64,000 nucleotides of DNA, from the NCBI RefSeq assembly GCF_900143095.1, contig NZ_FRDA01000007.1, forward strand, positions 125,803 through 189,802, given 5' to 3'. Shown here piece by piece: positions 6,384 through 19,195 of the stretch. The stretch comes from Pseudomonas asturiensis. Its GTDB lineage: Bacteria > Pseudomonadota > Gammaproteobacteria > Pseudomonadales > Pseudomonadaceae. Numbering within the stretch: position 1 is the first letter of the stretch; the number at the start of each line of letters is the position of its first letter. A program made the translations under genes and the position numbers. The notes beneath the pieces are model-generated. The model ran no database searches. It was not told the origin of the DNA and worked only from the letters and a program-made list of their open reading frames with translations.

Positions 6384-8450
6384 TTATTTCACGGTCTTGG
6401 GCGCCTTGCCTGAACGCATCTGCTCCAGCAGCGGCCCACACTGGTTAGGCTCGCTGTCGCCGGTCGCGACCAGCGCCAGCAGCCCTGCCGCAGGCCCGAC
6501 GGTTGCGCCCAGCAGGATCATCCCGGCACCGCGCAGCAACAGCGGACCGGATTGCACGCCCGCATTGGGCCTGGCAAACGGGCCGTTAACGTACAAAGGC
6601 GAGCGCAGCGAGAACACACGAAACCCTTTGGACTCCGGGTTGATCTGCAAGTCCAGTTGCTCGGTCTTCATGTTCGCCGTGCCGCTGATATAGATGATCG
6701 CGTTCTCGGTGTCGAAAACGAACAAGCGACTGGTGGCCAGTCCATCCTTGATGCCGAAGTCGGACGCCGCACAGTTGATTTTCACGTCTTTGTCGCCGAA
6801 CAGTTTGCCGACCACGTAGTTGCCCACGTTGAGCCCCGCGATTTCCATCAGGCCACGGCTGATTGCGCCGTCGTTGACCAGCATTTTCATCTCGCCATTG
6901 GCTGTCCCCAGCAACGCGGCAATCGAGTTGCCCCGCCCGCTGATGTCGGCATCACCATTAAGCTCACCGAAGCTGGTCTTCATCGGTTCGAAGGTCGGGA
7001 ACAGTTGCTTGAGCTTGAAGTTACGCGCCGACAACTTCGCCCGGCCTTGCAGCGGCCTGTCGCGACCATCGAGACGAATGTCCGCATCCAGCTTGCCGCC
7101 CGCCACACCAAAACGCAGAGGTTCGAGGCCAAGCTGTCCGTCATTCAGGATCAGATGCGTATAAAGGTCGGTGAACGGCAGATCCGGGCTTTGAACAATA
7201 CGCTTGCCAGTGAACTCGACGTCGGCATCCATCGCACGCCAGCGATCGGTCTGGAACTCCTCGACCGGCAGCACTTTGCCTGCAGGCTGCTTGCTCTCGC
7301 CGCCACGCTTTTTCTGCGCAGCATTGGAGTCGGCACCGATCAGCGGCGCCAGATCACTGAACAGCAACTGGTCTGACACCAGCACGCCGGTGAGCTTGGG
7401 CCGTGGCTGGCTGGCAACGAAGCCCAGATCGCCGTGAATGTCGCTGTTGCCGATCTTGCCGTTGAATTTTTCGTAGCTGAAACGAGCGCCGTCCGGGTCA
7501 TGCAGCTTGGCGATCAGCCGACCGTCCGTTGAATACGCAGGCGAATCAGGCAGCGTGACGCCGGTCAGCGGGTAGAGATTGCTCAGGCTGGCACCAGACA
7601 GCTTCAAACGCAGATCAAGCGCACCCAGATTCTGAGGATCAGTCACCGTCCCGGCGATCACGCCATGGGTGTCGCCAACCTTTACATCGGCCTGCACCGG
7701 GAACGGCTGATTGGCATCCTTCAGTGCCAGCAACCCACCGATCTTGCCTGTGCCGCTGAGCTTCTGACCGTGATACTGACCTTTGACGGTCAGTCCGAAC
7801 GCGTAATCCTGCGGCACCACACCCTTGTCCTGGGCCTTTTTCGCTTCCTTGCTGCCGACGATTTCGCCGAACGGGATGGGCTTGCCGAGCATCTCGATCA
7901 CCACATCCAGCTGCGTATTCAGGGTCTGATCATTGAAGCTGACCAGCCCTTTGTCGAATTTGATCGCACCAATGTCCACTTCCCACTTCGTAGGCTCGGC
8001 GTTGGGGTCGGACTTGGGCAAATCAAACACCCAGTTGGCACGACCATCGGCCAGCCGCTCCAGCTTTGCTTCAGGCCCGGTCAGATCAATACGCGGAATC
8101 ACCACGTGTTGGGCCAGCAACGGCAGCAGCGACAGCCGAAACTCCACTTGCTTGAGCGTGACCATCTGCGGCTGCTTCGACCACTCGGGGTTGCCCAGCG
8201 TCAGGTCGTCAGCCACAAAATGCGGCGAGGGCACCCAGGCGCGCCAGCCACCCAATTCAGGTTCACGCGACCAGCGCACGTCCAGATTGCCATTGATGGC
8301 GAACGGGCGATGCAGCGCTTCGCTGACCTTTTCATTGAGGGTGGGTTTGATGCGATTCCAGTCGAAAGTGACAATCACAATGACCAACACGGCCAGCACC
8401 ACCAGCAAAGTGGCGCCTGTCCACGCGAAAATCCTACGGCTGCGCGTCAT
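6384..8450 (-). CDS. AsmA-family inner-membrane-anchored protein
   Basis: A 688-residue protein with one N-terminal membrane helix (about residues 8-32, FAWTGATLLVVLAVLVIVIV) and a long periplasmic part. It begins with the AsmA-like block FDWNRIKPTLNEKVSEALHRPF. A conserved C-terminal AsmA region follows (LNGDADISGRGNSIAALLGTANGEM, then GLATSRLFVFDTENAIIYISG). AsmA-like proteins belong to the repeating beta-groove/VPS13-like group implicated in envelope lipid transport and outer-membrane homeostasis. The ATG at 8450 has GGAGAG 7 nt upstream; longer in-frame starts lack one. It is transcribed towards the REP array. Confidence 0.85.
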   Translation of the reverse strand: MTRSRRIFAWTGATLLVVLAVLVIVIVTFDWNRIKPTLNEKVSEALHRPFAINGNLDVRWSREPELGGWRAWVPSPHFVADDLTLGNPEWSKQPQMVTLKQVEFRLSLLPLLAQHVVIPRIDLTGPEAKLERLADGRANWVFDLPKSDPNAEPTKWEVDIGAIKFDKGLVSFNDQTLNTQLDVVIEMLGKPIPFGEIVGSKEAKKAQDKGVVPQDYAFGLTVKGQYHGQKLSGTGKIGGLLALKDANQPFPVQADVKVGDTHGVIAGTVTDPQNLGALDLRLKLSGASLSNLYPLTGVTLPDSPAYSTDGRLIAKLHDPDGARFSYEKFNGKIGNSDIHGDLGFVASQPRPKLTGVLVSDQLLFSDLAPLIGADSNAAQKKRGGESKQPAGKVLPVEEFQTDRWRAMDADVEFTGKRIVQSPDLPFTDLYTHLILNDGQLGLEPLRFGVAGGKLDADIRLDGRDRPLQGRAKLSARNFKLKQLFPTFEPMKTSFGELNGDADISGRGNSIAALLGTANGEMKMLVNDGAISRGLMEIAGLNVGNYVVGKLFGDKDVKINCAASDFGIKDGLATSRLFVFDTENAIIYISGTANMKTEQLDLQINPESKGFRVFSLRSPLYVNGPFARPNAGVQSGPLLLRGAGMILLGATVGPAAGLLALVATGDSEPNQCGPLLEQMRSGKAPKTVK

Positions 8451-8694
8451 GCATGACTCTCCAGAAAACAGTGCCCCTGCCTTGGAACACTGAGTACGAC
8501 ATGCCCGTTCGACTGACAAACGCGTCGAGGGTTTGATCGAGATGGGCAAATAAGCTGCAAACCTTGCGGCGCAGCGCAACGAGCGAATCATTTTGGTCGA
8601 TTTTCACCATCATCTTTATGAACTTCTGTCTCGACGGGACCGGCGTCATAGTGCACGCCTGTTCCCATCGTCCGCTCTTTCGAGGAGCACAACC

Positions 8695-8832
8695 ATGAAA
8701 CCCCACCTGTTATTGAGCCTGTTTCTGTCCATCTTCGCCGCCAATGCCTACGCCGCTTCGGCATCGGAGCGCGAACTGCGTATTGCCGAGAACGGCCCTG
8801 ACCGCCTGGTTCAGCAGTATCAAAGAGTCTGA
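8695..8832 (+). CDS. Small secreted peptide (45 residues)
   Basis: A typical signal peptide of 20 residues (MKPHLLLSLFLSIFAANAYA) is followed by a mature peptide of only 25 residues (start ASASERELRIAENGPDRL). The ATG is preceded by GAGGAG. I do not recognise a family. The AENGPDRL motif resembles short exported Pseudomonas peptides of the PtrA-like type, but that is a weak similarity from memory. It lies between the divergent AsmA gene and the TetR regulator, 87 bp upstream of the latter. Confidence 0.55.
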   Translation: MKPHLLLSLFLSIFAANAYAASASERELRIAENGPDRLVQQYQRV

Positions 8833-8919
8833 TCACGCCAAACGCCGAAAAGCCTTTCGACGCAGGCAAAGCGCATTTGTTAAAGTGCGACGCAGTCTAT
8901 CCCCAGAATCGTTTGAGCC

Positions 8920-9552
8920 ATGCTGCCCCGCGCCGAACAGAAACAACAGACCCGAAGAGCTTTGCTGGACGCCGCCCACCACTTGATGGAAAGCGGACGC
9001 GGTTTTGGCAGCCTGAGCCTGCGCGAAGTGGCACGCACGGCAGGCATCGTGCCGACCGGCTTCTATCGCCACTTCGAAGACATGGACCAACTCGGTCTGG
9101 TACTGGTCAGCGAAGTGGGCCAGACCTTTCGGGAAACCATCCGGCTGGTGCGGCATAACGAATTTGCCATGGGCGGTCTGATTCGCGCCTCGGTGCAAAT
9201 ATTTCTGGAGCGCGTGGCCGCCAATCGCTCGCAGTTCCTGTTTCTGGCTCGCGAACAATACGGCGGCTCGCTGAAGGTGCGCCAGGCATTGGGCGCGCTG
9301 CGCGAAGGCATCAGCGCCGACCTGACTGCCGACCTCGCGAAGATGCCCAAGTGGCAGCATTTGAGTGCCGACTCGCTGTCGATCATCGCCGACCTGGTGG
9401 TCAAAAGCGTGTTCGCCATGCTGCCCGAACTGATCGACCCTCCTCCCGCCTCGCTCGCGCCACACCTCACGCCGCAAGCCAAGATCACTCAGCAGTTGCG
9501 CTTTATCTTCATCGGCGCAAGGCATTGGCGTGGTCTGGGCAGTCACGACTGA
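8920..9552 (+). CDS. desT: TetR-family regulator, DesT-like
   Basis: A 210-residue TetR repressor. The N-terminal helix-turn-helix spans about residues 10-55 (SLREVARTAGIVPTGFYRHF), and the rest is an all-helical ligand domain. The N-terminal stretch PRAEQKQQTRRALLDAAHHL and GFGSLSLREV closely resemble DesT/FabR. DesT of P. aeruginosa senses the saturated/unsaturated acyl-CoA ratio and represses a fatty-acid desaturase. From memory its gene also sits directly before ureE there. The desaturase genes themselves are not in this window. There is no strong ribosome-binding site before the ATG. An uncharacterised TetR is the alternative. Confidence 0.7.
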   Translation: MLPRAEQKQQTRRALLDAAHHLMESGRGFGSLSLREVARTAGIVPTGFYRHFEDMDQLGLVLVSEVGQTFRETIRLVRHNEFAMGGLIRASVQIFLERVAANRSQFLFLAREQYGGSLKVRQALGALREGISADLTADLAKMPKWQHLSADSLSIIADLVVKSVFAMLPELIDPPPASLAPHLTPQAKITQQLRFIFIGARHWRGLGSHD

Positions 9553-9810
9553 TCAATGAAAACCAGATCGTTCTGATCGCTCCCACGTTGCGCGTTCATC
9601 GTTGTGCACACAGTGCAACAGGCCTCTGGAACGGGCACGATCCCTCAAAACCGCTACCGCACCATTCTGGCGCATTAAATCCATCAAGCACCAATAGCGC
9701 GCACTGTTTTGAGTGGATACTCCGGTTCCGTCAGTCTTTTCCCACGTTCTGCACTGTTGGCAAGCCCCTTGCTCTGCTTTGAGGCATCGCAATTGGCTGG
9801 AAGCTATCTG
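9553..9810. other. Gene-free stretch before ureE
   Basis: 258 bp with no convincing gene. It includes CGCTCCCACGTTGCGCG, a remnant resembling other Pseudomonas intergenic palindromes. It presumably contains the ureE promoter, but I cannot place -10/-35 boxes or a sigma-54 site with confidence. Confidence 0.5.
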
Positions 9811-10311
9811 ATGCTGGTGATTCACAACCGAATCGAACCCCAGGCCGAGTGGGCCGCCGAGCTGCATTTGAACTTCGAGGCGCGCAGCAAGAGCCGCCTG
9901 CGCTGCTTCAGTGCAGAAAACGAGGACGTGGGCCTGTTTCTGCCACGCGGGCAATCGCCGCTGCGTGATGGCGAGTTTCTGCAGGCCGAGGACGGCCGTG
10001 TCGTGCGGGTCTGCGCTCGCCCGGAAAAGCTCATGCACGTCACCTGCAGCAGCACCTTCGAACTGACCCGCGCGGCCTACCATCTGGGTAATCGCCACGT
10101 GGCCCTGCAAGTCGGAGACGGCTGGCTGCGATTGCTCGACGACTACGTGCTCAAGGCGATGCTCGATCAACTGGGTGCCAGCACTGAAACCATCGAAGCC
10201 CCGTTCCAGCCGGAACATGGTGCTTATGGCGGAGGCCATCATCATTCACGTGCAGGAGAAGAGGATTTCAACTATCCCCCTCGCCTGCATCAGTTCGGTG
10301 TGCGCACGTGA
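9811..10311 (+). CDS. ureE: Urease accessory protein UreE (nickel metallochaperone)
   Basis: A 166-residue protein that delivers Ni2+ to the UreD-F-G-apourease complex. It has the UreE N-terminal peptide-binding domain (RSKSRLRCFSAENEDVGLFLPRG, DGEFLQAEDGR) and the C-terminal metal-binding domain (AYHLGNRHVALQV, DYVLKAMLDQLG), including His within GNRHV. The tail is modestly His-rich (HGAYGGGHHHSRAGEEDF). The ATG at 9811 is the first residue of the domain; the longer upstream frame has no homology. Its stop overlaps the ureF GTG by 4 bp. The structural genes ureABC and ureD are not in the window. Confidence 0.95.
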   Translation: MLVIHNRIEPQAEWAAELHLNFEARSKSRLRCFSAENEDVGLFLPRGQSPLRDGEFLQAEDGRVVRVCARPEKLMHVTCSSTFELTRAAYHLGNRHVALQVGDGWLRLLDDYVLKAMLDQLGASTETIEAPFQPEHGAYGGGHHHSRAGEEDFNYPPRLHQFGVRT

Positions 10312-10982
10312 ACAGCGCCTGGGCGCTTCTGCGCCTGGCCAGCCCGCAGCTGCCGATTGGCGGTTACAGCTATTCGCAAGGGCTGGAGATGGCCGTGGAA
10401 AACGCCATCGTGACCGACCCGCAGACCGCAGGTCGCTGGATCGGTGATCAATTACTGCTCAACCTGGCGCGCTTCGAAGCCCCGTTGCTGCTGGCTCACT
10501 GCCAGGCCGCGGCCGATGAAGACTGGGGACAACTGCTGCAAGTCAGCGAGCAGCATCGCGCCAGCCGGGAAACCCGCGAGCTGCATCTGGAAAGCCGGCA
10601 GATGGGCTATTCCCTGCAACAGCTGCTCAACGGCTTGCCGGAACTGGACCGCGATGCGCGACGCTTTCTGGAACAGACGACCGAGCCACACCTGGCACTC
10701 GGTTGGGCACTGGCCGCTCGCGCCTGGCAGATCAGCCCGCAGGATGCACTGGCAGCCTGGCTCTGGAGCTGGCTGGAAAACCAATTGGCGGTGCTGATGA
10801 AGACCCTGCCACTCGGCCAGCAGGCCGCCCAGCGCCTGACCAGCGAACTGCTGCCGCTGTTGCAGCAGGCGCAGGCCAGCGCCAGCGCACAAGACATCCG
10901 CCATTGCGGCAGTGCGGCCTTCGGTCTGTCACTGGCGAGCATGGCCCACGAACGTCAATACAGCCGGTTATTCCGGTCCTGA
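10308..10982 (+). CDS. ureF: Urease accessory protein UreF
   Basis: A 224-residue all-alpha protein that links UreG to UreD-apourease and gates nickel insertion. The N-terminus (LLRLASPQLPIGGYSYSQGLE) is the UreF signature. The C-terminus carries the conserved HERQYSRLFRS end. It starts with GTG inside the ureE stop (GTGA overlap), so the two are translationally coupled. It is followed 21 bp later by ureG. Confidence 0.95.
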   Translation: MNSAWALLRLASPQLPIGGYSYSQGLEMAVENAIVTDPQTAGRWIGDQLLLNLARFEAPLLLAHCQAAADEDWGQLLQVSEQHRASRETRELHLESRQMGYSLQQLLNGLPELDRDARRFLEQTTEPHLALGWALAARAWQISPQDALAAWLWSWLENQLAVLMKTLPLGQQAAQRLTSELLPLLQQAQASASAQDIRHCGSAAFGLSLASMAHERQYSRLFRS

Positions 10983-11003
10983 TATGCATCCATGGAGAAC
11001 TCA

Positions 11004-11621
11004 ATGAACAGCCAACCCCTGCGCGTCGGCATCGGTGGCCCGGTCGGGTCGGGCAAGACCGCACTGACACTGGCGCTCTGCCTGGCGCTGCGTGATCGCT
11101 ATAACCTGGCGGTCGTGACCAACGATATCTACACCCGCGAAGACGCCGACTTTCTGGTGCGCAACGAAGCATTGGCGCCCGAGCGCATCATCGGCGTAGA
11201 AACCGGCGGCTGCCCGCACACGGCGATTCGTGAAGACGCGTCGATCAATCTGGAGGCCGTCGACCAGCTTAATCGTCGCTTCGAGGGTCTGGACCTGATC
11301 ATCGTCGAATCGGGTGGCGACAACCTGTCCGCGACCTTCAGCCCGGAGCTGTCGGACCTGACCATCTATGTCATCGATGTCTCGGCAGGCGACAAGCTGC
11401 CACGCAAAGGCGGCCCGGGCATCTGTAAATCGGATCTGCTGGTCATCAACAAGATCGACCTTGCGCCATTGGTAGGTGCCTCGCTGGAGATGATGGACAG
11501 CGACACGCGGCGGATGCGCGGTGAAAAGCCCTTCGTCTTCAGCAACCAGAAAACCGGCCAGGGTCTGGAACAGATCATTGCCTTCATTGAACGCCAGGGC
11601 CTGCTGAACGCGGCCGCCTGA
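11004..11621 (+). CDS. ureG: Urease accessory GTPase UreG
   Basis: A 205-residue SIMIBI-class GTPase that hydrolyses GTP during nickel loading of urease. P-loop GGPVGSGKT (11-19). Metal-binding Cys-Pro-His lies in [15 protein letters not shown]. The switch region is [15 protein letters not shown] and the base-recognition motif is NKIDL. The ATG at 11004 is chosen because GGAG lies 6 nt upstream; an ATG 12 nt earlier contains that GGAG within its own coding. It forms an operon with ureE, ureF and ureJ. Confidence 0.95.
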   Translation: MNSQPLRVGIGGPVGSGKTALTLALCLALRDRYNLAVVTNDIYTREDADFLVRNEALAPERIIGVETGGCPHTAIREDASINLEAVDQLNRRFEGLDLIIVESGGDNLSATFSPELSDLTIYVIDVSAGDKLPRKGGPGICKSDLLVINKIDLAPLVGASLEMMDSDTRRMRGEKPFVFSNQKTGQGLEQIIAFIERQGLLNAAA

Positions 11622-11643
11622 TCCCACGACAAGGAAACTCTCG

Positions 11644-12216
11644 ATGAACACCCAAAAAGTCCTCGGCGCCCTCGCCCTGTTGCTGGTCCCGACCCTGGCC
11701 ATGGCGCACCCTGGCCATGGTGATAACGGTTTGATCGCCGGTATCAGCCACCCACTGGGCGGTCTTGATCACTTGCTGGCGATGCTGGCGGTCGGTCTGT
11801 GGGCCGCACAGCAACAAGGCACAGCGCGCTGGGCACTGCCCTGCACGTTCGTCGGCACCATGCTGATCGGCGGCGTGCTGGGCTTCGAAGGCTTGAACCT
11901 GCCTGCACTGGAGAGCGGTATTGCAGCGTCGGTACTGGCGCTGGGCCTGGCGGTCGCACTGGCTGTTCGTCCACCGTTGCCGCTGGCTGTTGCAGCGACT
12001 GCGCTGTTCGCATTGTTTCACGGCGTGGCTCACGGCCTTGAGCTGCCGGACATGTCCAGCCCATGGGCCTACGCCGCTGGCTTCGTTGCCGCCACCGCCG
12101 CACTGCATGCAGCGGGTTACGCAGTCGTTCGCGTCCTGCCGCGCGCCGCAGCACCACTGGTGCGCCTGGCCGGTGCTGCGTCGGCCGCGACAGGTGTCTG
12201 GTTGCTGGCAGGCTGA
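11644..12216 (+). CDS. ureJ: HupE/UreJ-family nickel permease-like protein
   Basis: A 190-residue membrane protein: signal/first helix ending LAMAHPGHG, then the HupE/UreJ signature HPLGGLDHLLAMLAVGLWAA (about 37-56) and further helices, including FHGVAHGLE. The family is linked to nickel uptake for urease or hydrogenase. It starts 22 bp after ureG with AAGGAAA upstream, so it is the fourth gene of the ureEFGJ operon. The conserved His residues (HPGHGDNG, HPLGGLDH, FHGVAHG) are consistent with metal handling. Confidence 0.9.
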   Translation: MNTQKVLGALALLLVPTLAMAHPGHGDNGLIAGISHPLGGLDHLLAMLAVGLWAAQQQGTARWALPCTFVGTMLIGGVLGFEGLNLPALESGIAASVLALGLAVALAVRPPLPLAVAATALFALFHGVAHGLELPDMSSPWAYAAGFVAATAALHAAGYAVVRVLPRAAAPLVRLAGAASAATGVWLLAG

Positions 12217-12521
12217 AGAGACATTCCGTGGGCGGCTGTGAGAGCGTGCCGTTTCAGGCTCAGCTAACACAACGCAATGCCCTGGAGAAACACTGTGCTT
12301 TCGTGGGAGGCGGCTTGCCGGCGATGGCGTCAGGCTTGGTAGTGATGGGCCAACTGAAAAACTCATAGACGGCAAGTCGCCTCCCACAAGCTTTGCGTTT
12401 ACCCGGAAACACTTGTGGATAACCATGAGCGCGATGTATCGGGCGATCAAAAGGCCCATCGAGACTTGCGCGGCAATCCTGCTAACATGTCGCGCATCCC
12501 GATTCAGCTGCGACGACCCCG
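12217..12521. other. Intergenic region between ureJ and the AGE-family gene
   Basis: 305 bp without a gene. It contains a REP-like palindrome (12303-12387), its conserved left flank (GCCCTGGAGAAACACTG) and a perfect DnaA box on the minus strand (12414-12422). Confidence 0.6.
12303..12387. repeat. REP-like palindrome, copy D
   Basis: GTGGGAGGCGGCTTGCCGGC at the left, GGCAAGTCGCCTCCCAC at the right. It is the same family as the 5.8-6.3 kb array. The homology extends leftwards (CTGGAGAAACA). Confidence 0.8.
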
Positions 12522-13700
12522 ATGCCACACGCTTCCAGTTCCGCCCCCACGCCTGAGATGACCTCGGTCTTCGCTGCCCTGCAGACGCATTTTCTGCGGG
12601 TCATCGTGCCGCTCTGGCAAGGCCCCGGCTGGAATGCGCAACTGGCGTTGCCGTACGAAGCCCTCGACGCGAATCATCAACCCCTGCCACCGCAACGCTA
12701 TCGGGCCATGGCCTGTGCGCGGCAGCTGTTCCTGTTTTCCAGCCTGATCGGCCATTCCGACGTACCTGACGCCTCTGTACGCGCCGGAGCGCTGTTTCGC
12801 TCGTTGCAGCAGCACTTTCACGATGGCGACCATGGCGGCTGGTTTTACAGCATCGACCCACAGGGCAAGCCGCTGGATCGTCGCAAGGACCTTTACACCC
12901 ACGCCTTCATCATCTTCGCCTGTGCGCATTACTGGGCAAAGGCCCGGGATCCGCTCGCGGAGTCGGTACTCAACGCAGCACTCAACGTCGTCGCCGAGCG
13001 TTTCGCCGATGAGGCGGGTCTGTACGAAGCACAACTGAACGAGGACTGGTCAACGCTGGGTACGGGCCCTTTGCAGAACCCTCTGATGCATCTGGCCGAA
13101 GCCTTTCTGGCGACGCTATCGGTACGTGCCGACCCGCAGACCCAGTCAGCCATGGACGCCCTGGCTATCAACATGCAACTGCGCTTTGTGGATAACACCA
13201 CGGGGGTGATGCTGGAGAAACCGCTGGGTGCTGTGGATAACTGGTACGAGCCGGGCCATCAGTTCGAATGGTTCTTTTTGCTGGAGTCCTCTCCCGAGAT
13301 GCACGGCAGCCCCCTGCATGCTTCGATGACCCGCGCCTTCGCCTATGCACAGGCACAAGGTGTCGATCCACAGAACGGTGCTGTTACGGCAACCTTGACG
13401 CTGGAAGGCAAGGTGCAGGACAGCACCCAGCGCATCTGGGCGCAGGCCGAATACCTGCGAGCGATGGCGTTGCGTCCCGAGTGCGAGTCAGCGCTGACCC
13501 GGCAGTTGCTCGACTTCGAGCAGCGCTTCCTGCGTGCGAGAGGCTGGAACGAGTGCGTCGACCCCGATGGCACGGTCAGCCGCAGCGACATGCCCTCGAC
13601 CACGCCTTACCATCTGGCAACCTGCTACATCGGGCTGGCGGACTATCTGGAAAACCGCTTCGTCACGGCCTTCCCGCCGCCCACGCCCGAAAGAAACTGA
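12522..13700 (+). CDS. AGE-family sugar epimerase/isomerase
   Basis: A 392-residue protein of the N-acylglucosamine 2-epimerase/mannose isomerase (alpha/alpha)6-barrel family. Recognisable elements are RQLFLFSSLIG, DGDHGGWFYSIDPQGKPLDRRKDLYTHAF (split here over residues near 105-130), NPLMHLAEAFLA and EPGHQFEWFFLL with the catalytic-type His and Glu. The final HLATCYIGLADYL is also typical. Related bacterial enzymes interconvert mannose and fructose or epimerise hexoses; which reaction applies cannot be told. The ATG has no strong ribosome-binding site; an alternative ATG lies 36 nt downstream. The stop codon abuts the stop of the convergent SDR gene. Confidence 0.75.
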   Translation: MPHASSSAPTPEMTSVFAALQTHFLRVIVPLWQGPGWNAQLALPYEALDANHQPLPPQRYRAMACARQLFLFSSLIGHSDVPDASVRAGALFRSLQQHFHDGDHGGWFYSIDPQGKPLDRRKDLYTHAFIIFACAHYWAKARDPLAESVLNAALNVVAERFADEAGLYEAQLNEDWSTLGTGPLQNPLMHLAEAFLATLSVRADPQTQSAMDALAINMQLRFVDNTTGVMLEKPLGAVDNWYEPGHQFEWFFLLESSPEMHGSPLHASMTRAFAYAQAQGVDPQNGAVTATLTLEGKVQDSTQRIWAQAEYLRAMALRPECESALTRQLLDFEQRFLRARGWNECVDPDGTVSRSDMPSTTPYHLATCYIGLADYLENRFVTAFPPPTPERN

Positions 13701-15152
<1,452 letters not shown>

Positions 15153-15188
15153 GAAAAACGACGCCCCGGATGCAAAACACCCGAGGCG
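15153..15188 (-). terminator. Rho-independent terminator of the liv operon
   Basis: On the minus strand CGCCTCGG and CCGGGGCG pair (one G-T wobble) around a 11-nt loop, followed by TCGTTTTTC. It lies about 31 bp beyond livF. Confidence 0.7.
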
Positions 15189-15219
15189 CACGGTTGAAAC
15201 AGCAAGCGTTGCGACGAAA

Positions 15220-15932
<713 letters not shown>

Positions 15933-15936
<4 letters not shown>

Positions 15937-16804
15937 ACCAATTCCTCTTCATCAGCACCCAGGTACGCCGCGATCACTTTCGGATCGTTGCGGATCTGCT
16001 CCGGCCCGCCTGCGGCAATCACGTTGCCGTGGTCGAGGACCACAATGTCGTCGGATATCCCCATCACCATGCCCATGTCATGCTCGATCAGCACAATGGT
16101 CATGTCGTGTTCGTCGCGCAGCAGGCGGATCATGCCGCTCAGGGCTTCGGTTTCCTGAGGGTTGAGACCCGCAGCCGGCTCGTCCAGGCAAATCACCTGC
16201 GGACGCGTACACATGGCACGGGCGATCTCCAGGCGGCGCTGCTGTCCGTAGGACAGTTCACCGGCCAGACGATTGGCGCAGTCCACCAGGTCCACCACTT
16301 CCAGCCAGTAGAACGCGGTGTTGAGCGCGTCTTCCTCGGCCTTGCGGTAGCCGCGGGTGTTGAGGATCCCGCTGATCAGGCTGCGATTGACCCACATGTG
16401 CTGGGCAACCAGCAGGTTCTCGACCACCGACATTTCCTTGAACAGGCGAATGTTCTGGAACGTCCGCGCCAGACCTGCCCGGTTGACCAGGTGGGTGCCG
16501 CCGAACATCTTGTAATACACGCGGCTCAGGAAGCTTTTCGGCGACACGAAATCGGTGCCCTTGAACGGCTCGCCCAGCAGCTTGATCACGTTGGTGGTCT
16601 TGTCACGCGTATGCAGCTCGATGCGGCCGCCGGTGGCCTTGTAGAAGCCGGTCAGGCAGTTGAACACCGTGGTCTTGCCCGCGCCATTGGGGCCGATCAG
16701 GGCGAAGATCGAGTTGCGGCGAACCTTGAGGCTCACGTCACTCAGGGCCTTGATGCCGCCGAAATGCATCATCAGGTGCTCGACGGAAAGAATCACTTCG
16801 TTGC

Positions 16805-16808
<4 letters not shown>
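15933..16808 (-). CDS. livG: Branched-chain amino acid ABC transporter ATPase LivG
   Basis: A 291-residue ABC ATPase. Walker A GPNGAGKTT (39-47), signature LSYGQQRRLEIARAM, Walker B VICLDEPAAGLNPQE and switch His in VLIEHDMGMVMG. The long insertion between Walker A and the Q-loop (about 55-105) is usual for LivG. It is the membrane-peripheral partner of LivF on LivHM. It overlaps livM by 4 bp upstream and livF by 4 bp downstream. Confidence 0.95.
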
Positions 16809-18106
<1,298 letters not shown>

Positions 18107-18108
18107 AC

Positions 18109-19023
<915 letters not shown>

Positions 19024-19118
19024 CACGCACGCTCACACACTTGAAAGGCAGCTCAGCATCCCGCCCGCCGAGCCCTCGTGAGGCGCGGCGAACAGGTCCG
19101 AAAGCAACAGAAAATGCA

Positions 19119-19138
19119 GGCTCGCTCATGGGCGAGCC
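19119..19138 (-). promoter_or_regulatory. Intercistronic hairpin between livK and livH
   Basis: GGCTCGC (19119-19125) and GCGAGCC (19132-19138) form a 7-bp GC-rich stem with a 6-nt loop. On the minus strand it is followed by TGCATTTTC. It is probably a partial terminator or an mRNA 3'-end stabiliser that keeps livK in excess, a common arrangement for binding-protein operons. Confidence 0.5.
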
Positions 19139-19195
19139 CATCCACCCTTCAGCTCACGCTCACCTCAAGCGAGCGCGGCTGACGAAGGCACGTTT

